From an uncultured Faecalibacterium sp. (GTDB lineage Bacteria > Bacillota > Clostridia > Oscillospirales > Ruminococcaceae): a stretch of 57,636 nt of DNA. A model generated the notes under the pieces. The model was given only the letters and a program-made list of their open reading frames with translations, did no database searches and had not been told where the DNA came from. The stretch lies in NCBI GenBank assembly GCA_934518555.1, contig CAKSXW010000006.1, forward strand, positions 1 to 57,636, given 5' to 3'. Every line of letters starts with the position of its first letter. The stretch's first letter is position 1. The position numbers and the translations under genes are program-made. This document shows positions 25,434 through 32,313 of the stretch, one piece after another.

Positions 25434-26357
25434 ATGACCATTTACCAATTGGAGTGCTTTATTGCCGTAGCAGAGGAGCTGAATTTCAGCGCAGCGGCCC
25501 AGCGGCTGTTCACCACCCAGCCTGCCATCACCTATCAGATCAACGCCCTGGAAAAGGAGACGGGGCTGCACCTGTTCGACCGCACCACCCGGCGCACCAA
25601 GCTCACCGCCGCCGGCCAGTCCTTTTACCTGGACATGGTGCAGATGACCAGCTTTGGCCGCCAGGCCCTGAAAAAGGCCCAGGATATCCAGGCCGCAGAC
25701 CGGTCCCACCTGGTGGTGGGGCTGCGGCAGCTGTTTGATTACGGCACCTTTGCCAGCATCCTGGCAGAGTTCCAGCGGCAGTACCCCAACGCCCAGGTGG
25801 AGGTGATCCCCCAGAGCAACCGCCGCCCTCTGGAGGAGCTGCGGTCCGGCCAGCTGGATATCGGCTTTTTTTACGCTACCGAGCACTCCAGCGACCGGGA
25901 CATCTCTTTTACGCCCCTGTTCTCCCTGGCCTATTATGTGCTCATGAACCCCAACTGCCCCCTGGCAGACCGCAAGGCCCTGCACCTGGCGGACCTGAAA
26001 GGCCAGAGCGTGGTGTCCTCCGGGGCCTTCGACAGCTTTCTTTCTGCCTGCCAGGGCCCCTCTCTGGAGGAGCTGGCCCAGGTGGGGGTGGATTGCAGCA
26101 AGATCACCCCCAGCTTTGAGGGGGCCTTGATCATGATCACCATGGGCACCGCCATGTCCATCGTGCCCTGCCTGGACGATGCGGTGATCCCGGGCATCAC
26201 CAAGGTGCCTTTGCTGGATTACCCCCCGGTGACGGTGGAGATCGCCGCCATGCGCCATGCTCCCCGGCTGGAGGTGCAGTCCTTTATCGAGATCGCCAAG
26301 CGGAAATACAGCCGCCCCTCCCCGGAGCAGCCCCAGGTGGACGGCATCCTGCTGTAA
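25434..26357 (+). CDS. LysR-family transcriptional regulator
   Basis: This 307-residue regulator has an N-terminal winged helix (about 1-62; MTIYQLECFIAVAEELNFS then AAQRLFTTQPAITYQI) and a periplasmic-binding-like effector domain (about 90-295). GGGAGGGTGG lies before ATG 25434. It is divergent from the Tat flavoprotein gene with 226 bases between them, the usual arrangement for a LysR protein and its target, so control of that reductase in response to its substrate is likely. The inducer is unknown. The effector domain looks complete. Confidence 0.92.
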   Translation: MTIYQLECFIAVAEELNFSAAAQRLFTTQPAITYQINALEKETGLHLFDRTTRRTKLTAAGQSFYLDMVQMTSFGRQALKKAQDIQAADRSHLVVGLRQLFDYGTFASILAEFQRQYPNAQVEVIPQSNRRPLEELRSGQLDIGFFYATEHSSDRDISFTPLFSLAYYVLMNPNCPLADRKALHLADLKGQSVVSSGAFDSFLSACQGPSLEELAQVGVDCSKITPSFEGALIMITMGTAMSIVPCLDDAVIPGITKVPLLDYPPVTVEIAAMRHAPRLEVQSFIEIAKRKYSRPSPEQPQVDGILL

Positions 26358-26358
26358 A

Positions 26359-26397
26359 AAAGGAGCCGCCGTGCAGCAGCTGCACGGCGGCTCCTTT
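26359..26397 (+). terminator. Bidirectional terminator between lysR and serA
   Basis: A perfect 17-bp stem (AAAGGAGCCGCCGTGCA and complement) with loop GCAGC, flanked by T tracts on both strands. Confidence 0.92.
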
Positions 26398-26410
26398 GGA
26401 AGGGGAGGCT

Positions 26411-27571
26411 TTACAGGATCCGGACCCGGATCACGGCAGGGATGGCACTGAGCTGCTGGGCCAGCTTGGTGTCCACGGTGCCGGTGGCGTCCAGCATGGT
26501 GTAGGCCAGGCTCTTTTTGCTCTTGTTCACCATGTTTTCGATGTTCAGGCCGGCCTCGGTGGTCAGGGCGGTGATCTGGCTGATCATGCCCGGCTCGTTC
26601 TTGTGGATGATGCAGATGCGCTTGCCGCCGGCGCGGGGCTGGTGCACCTCCGGCAGGTTGACCGAGTGGGTAATGTTGCCGTTGCGCAGGTAGTCGCTCA
26701 GCTCCTGCGCCGCCATGATGGCGCAGTTGTCCTCGGCTTCCGGGGTGGAAGCGCCAAGGTGCGGGGTGCACACGATGCCGGGACGGCCCAGAATGGCCTC
26801 GGAGGGGAAGTCGGTCATGTAGCCGGACACCTTGCCGTTGTCCATGGCCTCCAGCAGGGCGGCGGTGTTCACCAGCTCGCCGCGGGCGTAGTTCAAAATC
26901 TTGACGCCGTCCTTGCACAGGGCAAGGGTCTGGGCGTTGATGGTGTCCTTGGTGGTGGGCAGGTAGGGCACATGGATGGTGATGTAGTCGCACAGCGGCA
27001 GCATGTCGTTCAGGTTCACGCAGTGGTGCACCTGACTGCTCAGGTTCCATGCGGCGTCAATGGAGATGTAGGGGTCGTAACCGTAGACCTCCATGCCCAG
27101 CTCAATGGCGCAGTTGGCCACGCGGGAGCCGATGGCACCCAGACCGATGACGCCCAGCGTCTTGCCCTTGATCTCGTTGCCCACGAACTGCTTTTTGCCC
27201 TTTTCCACGCTCTTGGCCAGAGCGGGGTCGCCCGCAAGGCCCTGTGTCCACTGGGCGGCGGCGGCCACATTGCGGCTGCCGGCAATGAGCATCCCGATGA
27301 CCAGCTCAGCCACGGCGTTGGCGTTGGCACCGGGGGTGTTGAAGACCACGATGCCCTGCTCGCTGCAGCGGTCCAGCGGGATGTTGTTCACACCGGCACC
27401 GGCGCGGGCAATGGCCAGCAGATTCTCGTTGAAGGTGGTGTTCAGCAGGTCGGCGCTGCGGACGAGGATTCCGTCCGGCGCGTCGGCATCCACCGAGACG
27501 TCAAAAAGGTTTTTGTTCAGCTTCGCCAGGCCCACCGGGCTGATGGCGTTCAGAGTCTTTATCGTAAACAT
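26411..27571 (-). CDS. serA: D-3-phosphoglycerate dehydrogenase with ACT domain
   Basis: This 386-residue NAD-dependent enzyme oxidises 3-phosphoglycerate, the first step of serine synthesis. The Rossmann loop is GLGAIGSRVA (about 148-157), catalytic Arg lies in NYARGELVN and catalytic His in TPHLGAST, and a C-terminal ACT domain (about 315-386) offers feedback control. It is the short type without the intervening domain. AAAGGAAC precedes ATG 27571. serC follows upstream on the same strand with a 154-base gap holding a repeat, so the two are probably co-expressed. Its codon style (CGC for Arg, CCG for Pro) differs from neighbours, which prefer CGG and CCC. Confidence 0.95.
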   Translation of the reverse strand: MFTIKTLNAISPVGLAKLNKNLFDVSVDADAPDGILVRSADLLNTTFNENLLAIARAGAGVNNIPLDRCSEQGIVVFNTPGANANAVAELVIGMLIAGSRNVAAAAQWTQGLAGDPALAKSVEKGKKQFVGNEIKGKTLGVIGLGAIGSRVANCAIELGMEVYGYDPYISIDAAWNLSSQVHHCVNLNDMLPLCDYITIHVPYLPTTKDTINAQTLALCKDGVKILNYARGELVNTAALLEAMDNGKVSGYMTDFPSEAILGRPGIVCTPHLGASTPEAEDNCAIMAAQELSDYLRNGNITHSVNLPEVHQPRAGGKRICIIHKNEPGMISQITALTTEAGLNIENMVNKSKKSLAYTMLDATGTVDTKLAQQLSAIPAVIRVRIL

Positions 27572-27675
27572 AGGGTCTGTTCCTTTCATCATGCGCAAAC
27601 TTTCGATCGCGAACAGGGCCCGGCATTTTGCGCCATATCGGGCCCAGGCAGCCAGCAGGGGTTTCCCGGCCTGCC

Positions 27676-27725
27676 AAGGGCTCCCATTTTAGGGGAGCTG
27701 TCGAGCGGGAGCGAGACGGAGAGGT
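27676..27725. repeat. Dispersed hairpin repeat, GAGCTGTCGAGCG type
   Basis: A small stem GCTCCC / GGGAGC is followed by GAGCTGTCGAGCGGGAGCGA and GACGGAGAGGTT. I recognise this as a repeat type common between genes in Faecalibacterium-like genomes (from memory). It lies between serC and serA. Confidence 0.55.
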
Positions 27726-28808
27726 TCACGCATTGTTTTTGCGGAACTGCTCCATGAAATCGACCAGCTTGTCAACGCCTTCGGCGGGCATGGCATTGTA
27801 GATGGAGGCGCGCATTCCGCCAACGAGGCGGTGGCCCTTCAGGTTGACGAAGCCTGCCTCTGCGGCCTCGGCGCAGAACTTTTTGTCCAGATCGGCGTTG
27901 GGGCTGGTGAAGGTGACGTTCATCGTGCTGCGGTAGCGGTGCTCGACGGGATTGTTGAAGAAGTCCTGCCCATCGAGGTAATCGTACAGCACCTTGGCCT
28001 TGGCTTCGTTGATCTTCTGCATGTTGGCCAGACCGCCGATGTCGTTTTCGAGGTACTGAAGCACCAGACCGGTCATGTAGATGCACCAGCAGGGGGGCGT
28101 GTTGTACATGCTGTCCTTGGCCAGCAGGGTGGTGTAGTTCATCATGGTGGGCACGGTGTCGGCGGCGTGGCCCAGCAGGTCCTCCCGGACGATGGCAATG
28201 GCCATGCCGGCGGGGGCCACGTTCTTCTGCACACCGAAGTAGATGCAGCCGTACTTGGTCACATCCACGGGCTTGGAGAGGATCATGGAGCTCATGTCCG
28301 CCACCAGAGGCACCCCCTCCACCTGGGGCACCTCCACATACTGGGTGCCAAAGATGGTGTTGTTCTGGCAGATGTGGATGTAGCTGGCGTCCTTATGGTA
28401 GTCGATAGCCTTTACATCGGGGATATAAGTAAAGTTCTTATCCTTGCTGGAGGCTACGATGTTCACCTCACCGAACTTGGCGGCCTCTTTGGCAGCCAGG
28501 TTGGAAAAGTTGCCGGTGACCAGGTAATCGGCCTTGCCGGTGGTCATAAAGTTCAGGGGCACCATGGCAAACTGCTGGGTGGCACCGCCCTGGAAAAAGC
28601 CCACCTTGTAGTTGTCGGGGATGTTCATTACCCGGCGCAGGGTGGCCTCGGTGTCCTGGATGATGGCATCGAACCACTTGCTGCGGTGGCTCATTTCCAT
28701 GACGCTCTGGCCGCTGTCGCCATATTCCAGCAGCTCTGCCTGTGCCTGCCGCAGCACCTTTTCGGGCAGCATGCTGGGGCCTGCGCTAAAGTTATAAACT
28801 CGTGCCAT
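27726..28808 (-). CDS. serC: Phosphoserine aminotransferase
   Basis: This 360-residue class V aminotransferase converts 3-phosphohydroxypyruvate and glutamate to phosphoserine, the second step of serine synthesis and the first after serA. It starts MARVYNFSAGPSMLP, and the PLP lysine is K195 in GVQKNVAPAG. The C-terminal part has GHRLVGGMRASIYNA, typical of SerC. AAAGGGAGAG precedes ATG 28808. Its 5' leader holds a 7-bp hairpin and a promoter at 28883. serB is not in the window. The last third shows the same divergent codon style as serA, whereas the first two thirds resemble the rest of the window. Confidence 0.95.
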   Translation of the reverse strand: MARVYNFSAGPSMLPEKVLRQAQAELLEYGDSGQSVMEMSHRSKWFDAIIQDTEATLRRVMNIPDNYKVGFFQGGATQQFAMVPLNFMTTGKADYLVTGNFSNLAAKEAAKFGEVNIVASSKDKNFTYIPDVKAIDYHKDASYIHICQNNTIFGTQYVEVPQVEGVPLVADMSSMILSKPVDVTKYGCIYFGVQKNVAPAGMAIAIVREDLLGHAADTVPTMMNYTTLLAKDSMYNTPPCWCIYMTGLVLQYLENDIGGLANMQKINEAKAKVLYDYLDGQDFFNNPVEHRYRSTMNVTFTSPNADLDKKFCAEAAEAGFVNLKGHRLVGGMRASIYNAMPAEGVDKLVDFMEQFRKNNA

Positions 28809-28837
28809 AATGAACTCTCCCTTTCCTCTATCACGAA

Positions 28838-28859
28838 GCACCGCCATATTTTGCGGTGC
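28838..28859 (-). promoter_or_regulatory. Leader hairpin of serC
   Basis: A perfect 7-bp stem GCACCGC / GCGGTGC with an 8-base A/T-rich loop lies 30 bases ahead of the serC start. No T-box or known riboswitch signature is visible. Confidence 0.4.
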
Positions 28860-28882
28860 GCCGGTGTGAATGCTGTAGCCGT

Positions 28883-28912
28883 AGTATACCGGGTCCCGGG
28901 GGGACAAAACAA
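28883..28912 (-). promoter_or_regulatory. Probable serC promoter
   Basis: On the minus strand TTGTTT (28907-28912), 18 bases, then TATACT (28883-28888). Confidence 0.5.
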
Positions 28913-28966
28913 GAGCATCTTTGCACAAAGATCAAGCGGCAAAAAACCCGGAGGGCCTACAAGGCA

Positions 28967-29102
28967 TACAAATGTGCGCCAGTAATGGACAAAATATCAG
29001 ACATTTGTAAAAGAACCTGGCTATTCCCTGGCTCCATGCGGATTTTTGCCTCTTGCTCCTGAGCTGCAAATGAGGTATACTAAAAAAGCAGAGACAAATG
29101 TA
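28967..29102. promoter_or_regulatory. Three candidate BlaI operators
   Basis: Near-palindromic decamers occur at 28967 (TACAAATGTG), 29000 (GACATTTGTA) and 29093 (GACAAATGTA). They resemble the TACA-TGTA half-sites of BlaI/MecI operators. The third sits just after the -10 box of the adjacent blaI-like gene, where a repressor would block transcription. The 328-base gap between serC and that gene holds nothing else apparent beyond the two promoters and the serC leader hairpin. Confidence 0.5.
29053..29081 (+). promoter_or_regulatory. Promoter of the BlaI-type gene
   Basis: TTGCTC (29053-29058), 17 bases, TATACT (29076-29081). Confidence 0.65.
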
Positions 29103-29136
29103 AAAGAAAAAACAGCAGGAAGGAGGGGCGCAGCGG

Positions 29137-29559
29137 ATGTATGGTCTGCCAGATGCCCTGCGGCCGCTTTCGGCAGCAGAGGAACAGGTGATGCTGGCGG
29201 TGTGGGCCTGTAAGGCCCCGGCCTGCCGCAGGGACCTGGATGAAAAGCTCCGGCCCCGGGGCTGGGCCCCGGCTACGGTGCTGAACTTTTTGTATCGGCT
29301 GGAGGAAAAAGGCTGGGTGAAAAGCGGCAAGCAGGGCAACCGCAATGTGTACACCCCGGTGGTCACCCAACGAGCCTACCGGGTGTGGAGTATGCGCCAG
29401 CGGCTGGAGGTCCTGTTTGAAGGGGACCTGGCGGCGGCGGTGCACGCCCTGGTCAGCGAGAGCGGCTGCGGCCAGAGCCAGCTGGAACAAGCCATAAAGG
29501 TGCTGGAGGAAAAACGCCAGGAAGCCGAGGAATATGATCTGTATGACCCCTACGGGTAA
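29137..29559 (+). CDS. BlaI/MecI-type transcriptional repressor
   Basis: This 140-residue protein has the BlaI/penicillinase-repressor winged helix (about 8-80: LSAAEEQVMLAVWA, then ATVLNFLYRLEEKGWV and the wing) and a C-terminal dimerisation helix region (about 90-140). Members repress beta-lactamase, PBP or copper genes until a BlaR/MecR sensor protease cleaves them. No BlaR-like gene or beta-lactamase lies next to it, so it is an orphan or uses a remote sensor. AGGAAGGAGG precedes the ATG. rlmD begins 13 bases after its stop, so both are likely co-transcribed. Confidence 0.88.
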   Translation: MYGLPDALRPLSAAEEQVMLAVWACKAPACRRDLDEKLRPRGWAPATVLNFLYRLEEKGWVKSGKQGNRNVYTPVVTQRAYRVWSMRQRLEVLFEGDLAAAVHALVSESGCGQSQLEQAIKVLEEKRQEAEEYDLYDPYG

Positions 29560-29572
29560 AGGAGAAGAAAAG

Positions 29573-30727
29573 ATGGAATGCAAACTGCAAGCAAAGAACT
29601 GCGGCGGCTGCCCCCTGCTGGGGCTGGACTATGCCGCACAGCTGGCCCGGAAGGAGCAGAAGGTGCGGCAGCTGCTGGGCAGCTACGGCCCGGTGGAGCC
29701 CATCCGGGGCATGGCGGAGCCCTGGCACTATCGGAATAAGGTGATCTCCACCTTTGCCCCGGGGCCGGGGGGCAGGCTGACCTCCGGCATCTATGCGGCC
29801 AACAGCCACAAGGTGCTGCCGGTGGAAAGTTGTCTGCTGCAGGACCAGGTGTTGGACAAGACCATGGAGGCGGTGCGGGCGGCAGCCAATGCCTGCCGCT
29901 ACCAGCCCTACAACGAGGATAAGGGCACGGGCCTTGTGCGCCACTGCCTGCTGCGCCGGGGCGTGGCCACGGGGCAGGTGATGGTGGTGCTGGTAACGGC
30001 CCAGCCGGTGCTGCCGGGGGCCAAGAACTTTGTCAAGGCGCTGCTGGCAGAAGCAGAAAAACGAGGGGTCACCGTGACCACCGTGGTGCAGAATGTCAAC
30101 GGCCGCAGGACCAGCGTGGTGCTGGGCGAGGCCGAAAAGGTGCTTTACGGCAAGGGCTTTATCCTGGACACCCTCTGCGGCAAGACCTACGCCATCAGCC
30201 CCCGGAGCTTTTACCAGGTGAACCCGGTGCAGACTGCCGTGCTCTACGGCCTGGCGGTGGAGGCTGCAAAGCTCACCGGCAAGGAGGTGGTGCTGGACGC
30301 CTACTGCGGCATCGGCACCATCGGTCTCACCGCCGCAGACCGGGCAAAGCAGGTGGTAGGCGTGGAGCTGAACCGGGACGCCGTGCAGGACGCCATCGGC
30401 AACGCCAGGCACAACGGAGTAAAGAACGCCCGGTTCTTTGCCGCCGACGCCACGGCCTGGATCAGAGAGGCAGCCGCAGCCGGGGAAAAGGCAGACGTGA
30501 TCCTGATGGACCCTCCCCGGGAGGGCTCCACCCCGGACTTTCTGGACAGCGTGGCCCGGATGGCCCCCAAACGGGTGGTCTACGTCAGCTGCAACCCCGA
30601 GACCCTGGCCCGGGACCTGGCCCTGCTGACCCGGAAAGGCTACCGGGTGGAGCGCAGCACCCCGGTGGATATGTTCCCCCATACGGAGCATATCGAGGTA
30701 GTCTGTGCCCTGTCCAAACAGGCGTAA
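29573..30727 (+). CDS. rlmD: 23S rRNA (uracil-5-)-methyltransferase, RlmD/RlmCD type
   Basis: This 384-residue TrmA-family enzyme forms 5-methyluridine in 23S rRNA using SAM. The N terminus lacks the TRAM domain and begins with the Cys set CKLQAKNCGGCPLLG (C3, C9, C12), which with a later Cys can hold a 4Fe-4S cluster. SAM motif: DAYCGIGTIGLTAADRA (about 243-259). Catalytic nucleophile C340 lies in VSCNPETLARDL, and DPPREG precedes it. AAAGGAG lies 10 bases before ATG 29573. It follows the BlaI-like gene in a short operon. RlmC and RlmCD cannot be distinguished here. Confidence 0.92.
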   Translation: MECKLQAKNCGGCPLLGLDYAAQLARKEQKVRQLLGSYGPVEPIRGMAEPWHYRNKVISTFAPGPGGRLTSGIYAANSHKVLPVESCLLQDQVLDKTMEAVRAAANACRYQPYNEDKGTGLVRHCLLRRGVATGQVMVVLVTAQPVLPGAKNFVKALLAEAEKRGVTVTTVVQNVNGRRTSVVLGEAEKVLYGKGFILDTLCGKTYAISPRSFYQVNPVQTAVLYGLAVEAAKLTGKEVVLDAYCGIGTIGLTAADRAKQVVGVELNRDAVQDAIGNARHNGVKNARFFAADATAWIREAAAAGEKADVILMDPPREGSTPDFLDSVARMAPKRVVYVSCNPETLARDLALLTRKGYRVERSTPVDMFPHTEHIEVVCALSKQA

Positions 30728-30733
30728 CTGTGC

Positions 30734-30739
30734 TATACT
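30734..30739 (+). promoter_or_regulatory. Possible -10 box
   Basis: TATACT lies 52 bases ahead of the next gene, preceded by TG one base upstream in part. The matching -35 is weak (TGTCCA at 30711). Confidence 0.35.
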
Positions 30740-30790
30740 GTACCCAACAGGCCCCGGTCGGGGCGTTGCAGCAGGAAAGGAGCCCCCACG

Positions 30791-31306
30791 ATGAATGCCA
30801 ACGTGAGCTATGACCAGATCCAGGACACCACCACCAAGCAGGCAGACCTGCTGGGCTTTTTGAGCGGCCAGCAGGTGACGGTGCACACCAGCCAGGAGCC
30901 GGACTTTGATTATATGGAAGAAGAGGACGTGGCCTTTGTGGTCCACGCACCCCGGGGCACAGAGGACCTGCTGGTGGAGCTGTGCGGAGAGTTCTCGGTG
31001 TTTTTTGGCACCTGGCACGGCAGCTACAAGGCCACCGAGGCAGAGTACGCCCGGATGAAGCAGGACATCACCGCCCTCCTCGCCGGGCAGGCGGTGGTGC
31101 TTACTCTCTACGCCGGGGGCCGGTGGCTGGGCAGCGTGTTCTGCCCGGCAAAGCCCGGGGCTGACGCTGACGCCGGGGCTCTGCTGGCCCGGCCGGAGGT
31201 GCTGCCCGGCATGGCAGACCGTCTGCGGCAGCAGGGGGGCCGCCTGGAGCTGGTGGGCTGGGACCCGGCGGACTGCCGGAAGCTGGACGTCCCGGCAGAG
31301 CCGTAA
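30791..31306 (+). CDS. Hypothetical protein, 171 residues
   Basis: This soluble protein has no membrane segment, signal peptide or motif that I recognise. Residues 10-95 mix acidic helices and strands (DFDYMEEEDVAFVVHAP), and residues 100-165 are Ala/Gly-rich and end with DPADCRKLD. AAAGGAG is close ahead of ATG 30791. It stands alone between rlmD and the RpiR regulator gene, which begins 24 bases after its stop, so these two may be co-transcribed. No function is offered. Confidence 0.65.
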   Translation: MNANVSYDQIQDTTTKQADLLGFLSGQQVTVHTSQEPDFDYMEEEDVAFVVHAPRGTEDLLVELCGEFSVFFGTWHGSYKATEAEYARMKQDITALLAGQAVVLTLYAGGRWLGSVFCPAKPGADADAGALLARPEVLPGMADRLRQQGGRLELVGWDPADCRKLDVPAEP

Positions 31307-31330
31307 AAACGCAGCAGGAGGTGTTTGCAG

Positions 31331-32095
31331 GTGCAGATGGAAAAGATCCTCCAGGGCAGGAACCTGACCGACACGGAGCGCACCGTGCTGGAATATATCC
31401 TGGACCACCTGGATACGGTGCAGACAGAGGGCGTGCGAGGGGTGGCCCGGGCCAATTATACCTCCACCTCCACCATTATGCGGCTGGCCCGGAAGATGGA
31501 GTACAGCGGCTTTGTGGATATGTGCTACAAGCTGCGCTCTCTGGTGGAGACCCCTCGCCAGACCATGCAGGAGGAAGAAGATTTCCTCAACGGCTTTAGC
31601 ACCCAGTCTCTGCTGAACTACAACACCTACACCCAGCTGAAGATCTGTGCCGAAAAGCTGCTGGAGCAGCGGGACAAGATGATCTTTGTCTATGGTACCG
31701 GGTTTTCCGGCACGGTGGCCACCTACCTGACCCAGAAGCTGGTGAACATGGGCATCCTGTGCTTCAGTGCCACCGGCGGTGACTCAGTGGGCATTTTTGA
31801 AAACACCCTGGACCGGATGGGGCTGTTTTTTGGCATCTCCAAATCCGGCGAGACCGACATGGTCCGGGACAAGATCCGCACAGCCCGGGAGAACGGGGTG
31901 TTTACGGTGGCCATTACCGGGGAGCAGGAGAACAGCGTGGGCCGGTATGCCGACCTGTGGTTCCGGGTGGAGAACCAGTGGAAGCTGGACGACCAGAACA
32001 CCATGCCCAACACCTTTTTCCCCCAGGTGATGATGCTGATCGAGCTGATCGCCTACGAGTACCGCCGCCTGTGCATGGAAAACGGCATCAAGTAA
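31331..32095 (+). CDS. MurR/RpiR-family regulator with SIS domain
   Basis: This protein of about 254 residues joins an N-terminal RpiR helix-turn-helix (about 1-75; LTDTERTVLEYILDH, then STSTIMRLARKM) to a C-terminal SIS sugar-isomerase domain (about 105-240) that binds phosphosugars, with GTGFSGTVA and SKSGETDMVRD as its ligand-binding loops. I choose GTG 31331, nine bases after AGGAGG; the ATG at 31337 is the alternative. It lies directly upstream of the EIICB and 6-phospho-glucosidase genes and very probably controls them in response to a phospho-alpha-glucoside. The intergenic hairpin at 32134-32192 may be its operator. Confidence 0.9.
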   Translation: MQMEKILQGRNLTDTERTVLEYILDHLDTVQTEGVRGVARANYTSTSTIMRLARKMEYSGFVDMCYKLRSLVETPRQTMQEEEDFLNGFSTQSLLNYNTYTQLKICAEKLLEQRDKMIFVYGTGFSGTVATYLTQKLVNMGILCFSATGGDSVGIFENTLDRMGLFFGISKSGETDMVRDKIRTARENGVFTVAITGEQENSVGRYADLWFRVENQWKLDDQNTMPNTFFPQVMMLIELIAYEYRRLCMENGIK

Positions 32096-32101
32096 GAATG
32101 C

Positions 32102-32118
32102 TTGTGCGGCTTGCACAA
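32102..32118. promoter_or_regulatory. Inverted repeat TTGTGC / GCACAA
   Basis: A 6-bp inverted repeat with a 5-base spacer (GGCTT) lies just after the RpiR gene, upstream of the PTS promoter. A regulatory site or part of a terminator. Confidence 0.35.
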
Positions 32119-32133
32119 AAAAATCGCTGGCTC

Positions 32134-32192
32134 TTGAACAAAAGTGATAGAAACGCGTTACTGTTTTGGGTAACGCGTTTTCATTTGTTCAA
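32134..32192 (+). terminator. Long interrupted hairpin between rpiR and the PTS gene
   Basis: An outer 9-bp stem TTGAACAAA / TTTGTTCAA, a 3-bp TGA/TCA and an inner 11-bp stem AAACGCGTTAC / GTAACGCGTTT are stacked with small bulges. It lies 7 bases before the -35 box of the PTS promoter, so it could act as an operator for RpiR, a terminator of rpiR, or both. Confidence 0.55.
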
Positions 32193-32198
32193 AAATTG

Positions 32199-32227
32199 TT
32201 TACACTTGCGTTGGTTTGTGGGATAGT
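32199..32227 (+). promoter_or_regulatory. Probable promoter of the PTS operon
   Basis: TTTACA (32199-32204), 17 bases, GATAGT (32222-32227). Moderate match. Confidence 0.5.
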
Positions 32228-32313
32228 AGCATCACAGACCCGGCCGGGTCACGGGGGATGGACGCATCCCAGGAGAATGGTTTTTGGAATCGTAAATGAA
32301 AAGGAGTCAACCC

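Noticed and set aside
28809..28880. T-box or serine riboswitch ahead of serC
   Set aside because: Only a 7-bp hairpin is present; no T-box sequence or specifier loop.
32130..32185. CcpA cre site ahead of the PTS operon
   Set aside because: The core pairs as AACGCGTT but does not fit the TGNAANCGNTNNCA pattern well.
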